From Bodo saltans (lineage: Eukaryota; Euglenozoa; Kinetoplastea; Eubodonida; Bodonidae), in contig CYKH01001881.1 of NCBI GenBank assembly GCA_001460835.1, forward strand, positions 1 through 30,371: a stretch of 30,371 nt of DNA, read 5' to 3'. Shown here in pieces: positions 16,442-24,049 of this stretch. The first letter of the stretch is position 1; each line of letters opens with the position of its first letter. Below the pieces are notes generated by a model. That model was given only the letters and a program-made list of their open reading frames with translations. It was not told the origin of the DNA and did no database searches. The position numbers and the translations under genes were made by a program.

Positions 16442-17619
16442 ATGGTTGCTCTCTTGTGCGTGCGTACGTCACGAATTCGATGGCCATCATGCTTTTTTTC
16501 AGTTTTTCTTTTGTGTCTGTATTCCGCCAAAGCGAATGAAGAACACAACGCTGCTATGGCAAGGAATCTCAACAACGTCTCGGCACCACGCGGCCGAAAG
16601 CGGCCTCGCTCACACCCTACGCATCTCGATGTAAGGGATTCAGCCGAGATCACAAATGTGGGCCTTGAAAGCGTTGCGTTGCTTCGCAACCTTCAATACT
16701 TAGACCTTCGAGGCTGCGACGGGATCGCTGATAAGAAGGGCAATGATGGCTGCGACATTGTCGCTGAGTGCATTTCTTCGCTGCATCAGCTTCGATTCCT
16801 GTTCCTGCCAATAGGCGTCGGAGATCCAAGCCTTGTCAACGTTGCCGCACTTCAACGACTAGAACACCTTGATCATCACCAACGAAGGAATTGCGCGAGT
16901 CAGCTCGTTGCAGCAGCTTAAACACCTGAACCTCTCTTCGCTGCATCAGCTTCAATTCCTGACGCTGCCAGGGCACATCACAGACAAAGGGATTGCCATG
17001 CATCGGCTTGCTGCAGCAGCTGAAGCACCTTAATGTCAGCCGTTCCGGAGATTACGCTTACAACAAAATCACTGACGTGGGCCTTGTCAGCATTGCCGCG
17101 CTGAGCCAGCTTCAGAGCCTTGAACTGAGATACTGTAACCAGGTCACGGATGCTGGTCTTGTCAACATCGCTGCGCTAAGCCAACTTCAGTTCCTCAATC
17201 TTAGCGGCTGCGACCAGATCACGAGTATTCATGACATTAGCTCGCTGCAGCAACTCCGGGGCCTTGCCCTTAATGACTGCAAAATTATGGATGCGGGCAT
17301 TGCCAGCATCGGTTCCCTTCATCAACTTCAGCGACTTACTCTCAGGTGCACGAGAATTACCGATGCGGGTATTGTTATCGTTGCTTCACTGAAGCAGCTT
17401 CAGGTCCTTGACGTGGACGGCTGCACAAGCATTACGGATGCGACCCTTGTCATCGTTGCCTTGATGCCGCAACTTCAATTACTTGGCCTCGACTGCAACC
17501 AGTTCGATTTCGACCACTTTGACTTTAGGAGATTAGTATTAGTTCAAAATCAGCAGGTGCAGCTTTGGCACGGAGATTGGAACTGTTATAATGTGTCGCA
17601 CGTGCCAGACGATTTTTAA
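16442..17619 (+). pseudogene. LRR protein (AMN1/F-box-like cysteine-containing repeats), frameshifted
   Basis: From an ATG at 16442 there is a short hydrophobic segment (FFSVFLLCLY) and then LRRs of the roughly 24-residue type (LQ.L.L..C..ITDAGL..IA.L). Examples are LQSLELRYCNQVTDAGL, LQFLNLSGCDQIT, LQRLTLRCTRITDAGI and LQVLDVDGCTSITDAT. The repeats pass through three phases. The first frame is coherent to about 16870; a second covers 16872-17000 (IITNEGIARVSSLQQLKHL); the third runs from about 17000 to a TAA at 17617-17619. At least two frame lesions are thus needed, so this is a pseudogene. It sits between two copies of the neighbouring gene's 3' end, which suggests it arrived by a duplication or insertion event. 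LRR fragments at 20640-21080 are from the same type of gene. Confidence 0.75.
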
Positions 17620-17620
17620 G

Positions 17621-17693
17621 CAACGCACTTCAGTGCTGAGCACGCTCAGCACCAATGCTAGAGCTGCTCATGAACGCTGAGCAAAGTGCGTTG
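17621..17693. repeat. Nested inverted repeat immediately after the LRR pseudogene
   Basis: Outer arms caacgcactt (17621-17630) and aagtgcgttg (17684-17693) are perfect complements. Inside the left arm region a 7-bp hairpin gctgagc-ac-gctcagc lies at 17635-17650. The right outer arm belongs to the duplicated 3' end of the LRR giant gene (also at 16301-16310), and the left arm starts two bases after the pseudogene stop. Confidence 0.7.
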
Positions 17694-17825
17694 AAGATGG
17701 GTCCTTCAACCTCCACAACTGCAGCAGCACGTGATGTAGTTCTTTGAAGTGCGTACGAGTTCTATGCTACTTTTTCTCTTTTGCACTTTGTTTGATCGTG
17801 AGATCAGACCGTATCTGTTCTTCAT
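17659..17825 (+). repeat. Diverged second copy of the LRR giant gene 3' end
   Basis: This is homologous to 16276-16440 with substitutions and small indels, including one extra G after gaagatgg that would shift the frame. It is now non-coding. Just downstream, cttcatagg occurs twice within 20 bases (17820-17838), and homology to the receptor family begins abruptly near 17896. Confidence 0.75.
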
Positions 17826-17895
17826 AGGCACTTCATAGGGATCCTTCTTACAGCTCATCAATTTTTATTATCAACTCGTTTTGATAATTATCAGA

Positions 17896-19719
17896 GGCCG
17901 AAACACTTCGCGCCCGACCTCAGCGTTACTCACCTATGGTGGTCCTCTAAACGTTTCTACGGCATCGGACCCGCCAAGCCAGCGCCAAACCCTCTCCGTC
18001 AACGTTCGAGGAGAGACATTGTCAACACATTTCTCCAACATGACATGCCTGAAAGTTCGTGGCGCGGTGGCGCTTCTCATCGACACCGTTAGCGGTTCGT
18101 TCATTGCCGGAAGCATCAGTGACCCCACCAGTACCTACGTTGCTGGCCACCCTGTACTTATGAACGTAACAGCCCTTCGTGACCCAAGAATATTCCCCAT
18201 CCTGCATGCTAGTGCTGGAACTATGAGCGGTGCAGATGCGCTGCTCACGTGCTCCGTCCCGTGCCTCTTCACGTACTGGCCGCATCTTGATGAACTCCAC
18301 AGCGGCCAAGCTGTAGTGCCAATGGGTGTAATCGGGTTCCGCTTTACGACTGTGTATGTTTCACAAGTGGACTACAACACAGGTCATTTGTTAGATCTGC
18401 GACTGATTGTAGTGCTGCCATCCAGCAACATTATCGGAGAATTCATCGAAGGTGTGCGGTCAAGCTTGTACGTTCCTGCGGCTACCATCGCCTGCGTCAC
18501 CGTCGTGGTGGTCATCATCGTTTCTGTATTGTTCCGCGAATTAACGAAGGTGGAGCGACGTATTCGCAAACTTGCGTTTCAACTCCTTTCGGAGCCGCCT
18601 TTGAGTCAACGCTGCTGCTCTTGTGATGGCGGCGATGAGTGCTGCCCACATACCTCATCGTTGTCGCCGAGTGTTTTAGGCGTGACAGGAGCTACGAACG
18701 AGCACAAATCGGATGATCAAAGTGTGTTTTGTGAGCTGGATCGGATGATTGTCGCCATTCGAACGTTATCACGTGAATTGTTTACCCTCAGAGCATTTAC
18801 GACGGGCATGATGCCTCGTCCCAGTGCTACGATTGAAGGGCAACAGTGGCGGAGTGATAACAATGACACCGCCGTTCTCTCATTCTCTTGCGACGCAGAG
18901 TTCAGTCGTCGCTCGTTTGCTGCAGCATGCCGTTGTGTCCCGTACGATATTTCGGTCAACAAGACGTGGCGCGTTCCCGTCACGACAATTTACGCCCAGG
19001 TCGGCGCTGAATTTGTTGGAGCACTTCGGCATGCGCCGTATGTTGTGCATGAGCGGCTCCGCAGCGTGCTTGGAATTTTCCAGAAGCACGTTCGACGTAT
19101 CCCTGGAGCATCGCTCGATGCGTGCAGCGGCGATACGTTTGTCATTCATTTTAACGCGTCGGGGCGAACTCCGCGCCATGCGCTCGCTGCACTTAATTTG
19201 TCTGTAAAATGTGTTACTGAAGCGAGAACCCTCGCCATTCAATACCACCTGCACGATGACGTCATGAAAATGGACTCGCTAGGCAGCAGCAACATCAGCA
19301 GCTCGGGTCGTGAGATTCCTCTGGCCATAGGCATCGCTTCTGCTGTTGCCCTATGTGGAATGATGGGCCCACCATCGATGAAGACGTTTACTGTGGTGTC
19401 GTTTTGCGAATCGCAGGCGATGTTCTTGTGCAGAATTGCAAAGAAAGATGGACAACCCATTCTCTTAACATGGCGCGCTGTAGATTTCGCATTGCAGCAA
19501 ATGCAGAAAGTTTGCAAGCCAACAACAAGTGGAACTCCACCTGCGGCATCATTGTCGCCTGTGGATCCGTTCAATGACGATGACAGAAGTCAAGAAGATA
19601 TTCACAGCTTCTACTTTATTCCTTTTGCACATGCATACTTGCCGGGGGAATGGAACCGTGTTACCGACGTGTTCGTCCCAATCCTAAACCGGGCAGGATT
19701 GTATGGTGAGGCTCGATAA
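17896..19719 (+). pseudogene. Cyclase-like receptor, copy C: 5'-truncated
   Basis: Homology to the family starts at RNTS (about 17896), equivalent to the middle of the Cache-like domain, and continues in one open frame to a TAA at 17717+2000 (19717-19719). The membrane anchor and first Cache half are missing, and the first in-frame ATG is at 18040. What remains is the second Cache half (TYGG, NVRGETLS, FIAGS), a membrane segment near 18466-18545, the linker ending LSRELFTLRAFT, and a cyclase-like domain from about 18970. The first metal Asp is Gln (18997-18999), the second Asp is kept in SGD (19132-19134), and the transition-state Asn is Met while its Arg partner is kept. With no membrane-insertion signal it is unlikely to make a working receptor, although 600 codons remain open. 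Confidence 0.75.
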
Positions 19720-20639
19720 AGTAGACTGCTGCCATTCACGCAAAAATAAATCGCAAAAAGTAAAAGCAAAAACGATACAGCTGAGGGATGAGACGTCCAT
19801 CCTCTCTTTATGTGCAGATCCCCCATCCCCCAACACCCCAACTTGGAGATCATCCCCAGCTTTTGTTGCTTGTGTCTCTCTAATTGACACGTTGTCGATG
19901 CGAAGTTTCGTCAGCATTTTCCCAAATCGATAGCGACTTCTCCCTTCCCCAGCATCTGTGATCCTTCCACTACGAATAGAAATAAGACACGCTTGACGAT
20001 GTCGTGGCTTCGAATCATTGTTTTTTCTTTTTCGTGTGTGACACATTTTTGTGCATCTGCGAGACCATAATCATGCAAATAAAATGCCCACAGTTCCGTT
20101 GCATTTGCAAAAGACCTTCGTGCACGTGCCCGCTTGACTGCTGAGCTTTCCTTTATCAAAATTTCCCTCCTGACACCCCAATACTACGCAAATCCGCTCT
20201 TTTTTTTTTCAGTGTGTGTGAGTGTCTGCTTTCCCCTCTGCGAATTAAAGAATCCAATGCAATTTTCTTTCTTACTCCCTCGTGAGTTGTGATGGCTTTT
20301 GCAGTTCCCACCCCCGCGAATTCTAGTCGTTGACGATTTTTTCTACTTCAACTTCAAAGCAAAGCGAGACCCAGAGCCGATGCTCCCGTTGCCTGTATTC
20401 CTCTCTGATTTCTACTGTTCGTTTCTGTAAATCTAGCACACATGTGAATTTCAACGCAGTCATTCTACTTTTTCATCCATATCTAAAAGCTAAGCACCAG
20501 ACAAACACAAAAAGCTGCCCGCACCCCCACCACCTTTGAGTCTCGCTACTCTTTGCAGTATGTCCTGTCCGCTGCATCGAACTGTCCCTTTGGCCTCTGC
20601 GTTATGGAGAAGGACTCTCACGACGCTGTTCAGCGTTGC
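19720..20639. other. Gene-free stretch with an orphan trans-splice-like acceptor
   Basis: No protein-like frame was seen. At 20194-20212 there is a strong pyrimidine run followed by cag, as good as any acceptor in the window, yet no intact gene follows it for over 1 kb. The rest is A- and T-rich 3'UTR-like sequence after copy C. Confidence 0.45.
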
Positions 20640-20869
20640 CTCAAGCGCCCACGTTGCGTCGCTTCCACCACTTGGCATCTTAACTCGACTTGAGCTTCTC
20701 TAAAATCACAAATGTGAGTATTGGTTCGCTTGAACAACAGCAGCGCCTTACTCTTCATAGCTACCAGCGCTGATGCGGGCCTCCTCAGTGTCGCAACACT
20801 GCAGCAGCTTCAGGCCCTCGATCTCTATGGCTGCAAGCAGATCACGGATGTGGCGAAACAGTCGTAACG
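20640..20869 (+). pseudogene. LRR gene relic, + strand
   Basis: Short repeat fragments can be read in changing phases. KITNVSIGSLEQQQRLTLHS is around 20702-20760, then DAGLLSVATLQQLQALDLYG and CKQITDVA run from about 20770 to a TAA at 20867-20869. The consensus is the same as in the LRR pseudogene at 16442-17619. There is no start and the frames are broken, so it is a relic of about 60-75 residues. Confidence 0.6.
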
Positions 20870-21080
20870 GAGTGACGTTGTTGAAGTCAAGGAACTGTAG
20901 CCGACATGGGTCTAGTGGCTGCGCCCGGAGTAACCGTAACGTAGAAACTGCGAAGAATTCCGCCACTTGGAAATGCCGACGTTAGCGTAATGTCTACATC
21001 CAGCACGTGAACAAAGCGTAGACGCTATCAATGTAAACTGCCTCGCTCGACAGCAGCCTTGAGCTTCATTGAAGGAAGCA
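20870..21080 (-). pseudogene. Possible LRR gene relic, inverted
   Basis: On the minus strand, fragments resembling the same LRR consensus appear in different phases. HVLDVDITL (around 20985-21012), HYANVGIS in an overlapping phase, and RLQFLDFNN (around 20879-20905) recall LQVLDVDGC, ITDVGI and LQFLNL of the pseudogene at 16442-17619. It would be tail-to-tail with the + strand relic. The fragments are short and decayed, so chance resemblance is possible. Confidence 0.35.
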
Positions 21081-21384
21081 CGGTTGACAGTCTTGATTCT
21101 CACTTATCAATCTTTGCTATGAAACACACCAGTGGGGTAACTGTGTACGTGTCTGATTTCCATCAATCCACACGCCGCTCATTGAGGATTATTTAACCAA
21201 CAGCAAGTCTTGGTGAAAGGTAAACGATTTCGAGGAAGGACAAAAGATTGTTGAGCTCCTTAACGATGGATTCTCTGTCTTTGTTCTTGTTCTATCTCCG
21301 GATCCCTTTGATGTTTTTTGCCCTGTATTTGACATTTTTGACACCTACATAAAAGACTTTCAATGCAAAACAATAACCTGCGCA

Positions 21385-22077
21385 ATGCAACTTTCTGTTA
21401 AAGTTGTAGTAGGAGCACTGGTCATTCTCACGTCACTACTGTCTGTCATGTGTGCGTTGATTCCTCCAGCGCTCCAACTCCCAAGTGAGGCCATGACGTT
21501 TGTGGTAGACACTGCCGCTTCCGTTTCTGACAAGATTCAATTTAGCTTAGCCGTTCAGCTTCGGACAGTAAAATCTTCATGTGACACGCTTTTCAAAGCT
21601 GCGAGTGAACGAGATCTTCTTACGCCAAATAACGCATTGGAGCCTTGGCAATTTCTAGCTTGGACAAGTGGAATTGTTGCGCGAGACAACGTCACAGTCA
21701 TTCTTGGTCGGTTGGACTGGCGTGCCATTATTGTATCACCATACAACACTCTGTTTTCTGGGGACGCTAGCCAAGGGTACGTCGGGGCGATACCTGGCTA
21801 CGTGTTTCTTTACGTTGCGAGCTCCCCTGGGCACTATGTAAACTACGGATTCTTTCAAGTTGATGCCCCTCATCTGCCAGCCAACGCGACGCATCCGTGG
21901 GCAAATTATTCAACGGGATTTACACTGGAAAATCAGCCAATGGTCCCAAAGATTCTTGAGAACTCACCCAACCGCACAACCCCTATGCAATGGACAAGTC
22001 TTTCTGTGCGCAACACGTCGTCCCCCTCCTCGGCGCTCATCACGTATGGAGGGTCGTTTAGTTTGCCCATCGCATAG
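21385..22077 (+). pseudogene. Cyclase-like receptor, copy D: N-terminal part before a frame break
   Basis: 230 codons from an ATG at 21385 aligned with the starts of copies B and E. Residues 5-27 form the membrane anchor (VVVGALVILTSLLSVM), followed by the first part of the Cache-like ectodomain. Landmarks shared with copy E are CALIPP, VQLR, DTLFKAAS.RDLLTPN, LEPWQFLAWTSG and the TYGG motif near the end. The frame ends with TAG at 22075-22077 directly after PIA. Alignment to copy E (TAIDNASRTQ) shows that the protein continues one base back as ID followed by a matching segment. The lesion is therefore a one-base loss at 22074-22075 in an otherwise intact gene, or an assembly error. A short upstream ATG at 21363 opens an 11-codon out-of-frame uORF. 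Confidence 0.75.
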
Positions 22078-23732
22078 ATCCCAAAAGTCGTGAGCAACTG
22101 ATTATGGTTAACCTTCGCGGGGAATCACTCTCCGATTTCTTTTCCCACGTTCATGTGTCTGCAACAGGAACTGCCATCTTAGTCGATGCGGTAAGCGGTG
22201 CATTCGTCGCTGGAAGCGTACGAGATGCGACTGGTGCGTACACCGCCGACGAGGAACCCCGTCTTGTCAATGTCACAGAGTTGCGCGACCCTCGGATTTC
22301 CTGCATTCTTCACGCAGAGGCTGTACTGGAAGAGAACGCTCCCCAGGACTCTGTAAGAAGCGCATCTGAGGCCCTTCTCTCATGCACTCCGCCCTGTCTG
22401 TTTACCTTCTGGCCACATCTTAACCAACTTCATGAAGGGCGAGACATAGTACCATTGGGCGTGATTGGGTACCGCTTTAGCACGGTCTGCGTGACACGAG
22501 TGCAGTACGCTGCTGGGGCAAAGTTGGACCTTCGACTTGTCGTCGTCCTTCCCTCCGATGATGTCCTTGGCGTGTTCTTAGCAGGGTTGTACTCCAGTCT
22601 TTACTCCCCACTGGCAACAATCGTGTGCGTCACAGTGGTTGTGATACTCAGCGTCTCGTTGGTATTTCGCCAGCTGATCGACGTTGAGCATCGTATTCAT
22701 GAACTCGCATGCACGATGTTGATTCCGTCCCGTGAACCGGTGACATTGCTTGGCTCTTCCATTTCCGTAAACTCTGGAGAGCCGCCAATGAAAAGCATGT
22801 TTTCGGAGTTTGATCGTCTTGCTCGTGTCCTTCATGCGTTGAAGCGAGAGTTGTTTACCCTTCGCGCATTTACATTTCGCTCATTTGACCAATCTAATGA
22901 AACGACAACAACCACCGAAGGAGGCGTCAGTGAGAACCCCCCTCCCACAAGTCGGATGCCTCGCGAGCATTCTTCGGATGCCTCGCGAGCCTCCTCATGC
23001 ATCCCTTACGACTTAGCTGTTAACGCGACGTGGAGAGTGCCTGTGATAACAGTGCGCGCAGAAATTGGGAGCGCCCTCCTTGGCGCCCTTCGCCTGGATC
23101 CTCTCGTGACGTACCACCGGCAACGTGACGTCCTTGATGTCCTGCAAACACACGTCAAATCGGCGCCTGGTGCATCGGTTGATTACTTTGGTGATCGCTT
23201 CGTTGTGCACCTCAACGCATCTGGTCGCACCCCACGACATGCCCTTGTCGCATTGTCATTGTGTACACAGTCTGCAGAAGATATTGCACGACTAGCAGAA
23301 GCGTACTGCAACAGCGAAGCCACACCACGTTCAGGTTTCTCGAGTCCTCAACCGTGTGAGTTGCCCTTCGTGTGCGGCATTGCGTCGGCAGTTGCCGTGT
23401 GTGGCATGATGGGCCCTGCAGCGATGAAAGTATTCACCGTCATCTCTGTTGGCGAATCGCAAGCAATGTTCCTTTCCAGAATTGCCAAAGTGGATCGCCA
23501 CAAGATCCTGTTGACGTGGCGTGCTGTCGACTTTGCAATGCAGCAAATGGCATTCCAACGATTGGTATCGACAGCAACACTGACCGAGTTACCTGCTGGA
23601 CGTAGTCTTTGCGCTAATACTCACAGATACACGTTTGTTCCTGTAGCAAAGGTCTATCTGCCTGGTGAGTCTGATCGCTCATCCCATGTGTATGCGACTG
23701 CGACGCCAGAACAGGAGAAAACCTTGCCGTAA
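22075..23732 (+). pseudogene. Cyclase-like receptor, copy D: remainder after the frame break
   Basis: This is in phase with the ATG at 22104 and open to a TAA at 23730-23732. It carries the second Cache half (NLRGESLSDFF, FVAGS), a membrane segment near 22605-22670 (ATIVCVTVVVILSVSLVF), the linker ending LKRELFTLRAFTF, and the cyclase-like domain from about 23035. The first metal position is Glu (23061-23063) rather than Asp, the second Asp is present in FGD (23193-23195), and the transition-state Asn is Met with Arg kept. The linker contains a 16-bp direct repeat (22953-22968 and 22975-22990). Together with the first part it would make about 780 residues, the same size as copy B. Starting at 22104 alone would give a protein without anchor or first Cache half. 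Confidence 0.75.
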
Positions 23733-24049
23733 AAACCACAAAGGCAATAAGGGTGACGACTGTGATAAAAATGGTGCTAGGATCTTGGCGCGAGCAATGG
23801 CGAATCTCACGCACTGGTCTCCTGCTGGTTGTCCGAGCATACAGTGCCAAAATAACAAACTTTTCAACTTCATTACCTCCGTTCACTTTAACTATCCACG
23901 TATGGCGGCAAATGTGACTTAACCTCCTATTTCTTGTAGAGCGTGTGTTAAATTCCTCTCGATTCTATCATTTGCTCTCTTTCGTAGTTTTGCTTCTGGG
24001 GGCTCGTCAGCTCATCAATTATGGGCGACCAAGAAATCTTGTCAGAAGA
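23733..24049. other. Intergenic spacer with trans-splice-like acceptors and a uORF
   Basis: Acceptors are plausible at 23923-23939 (cctcctatttcttgtag) and at 23970-23987 (tgctctctttcgtag). An ATG at 24021 opens a 16-codon frame (stop 24069-24071) that overlaps the chosen start at 24050 in another phase. No other gene was seen. Confidence 0.4.

Noticed and set aside
19720-20640. tRNA or snRNA genes in the long spacer
   Set aside because: Reading by eye, I found no T-loop consensus (GGTTCGAATCC-like) paired with an acceptor stem; a covariance-model search would be decisive.
22060-22104. A cis-intron explaining the frame change in copy D
   Set aside because: The paralog alignment is continuous across the site with only one base out of phase, leaving no room for an intron; cis-introns are also very rare in kinetoplastids.
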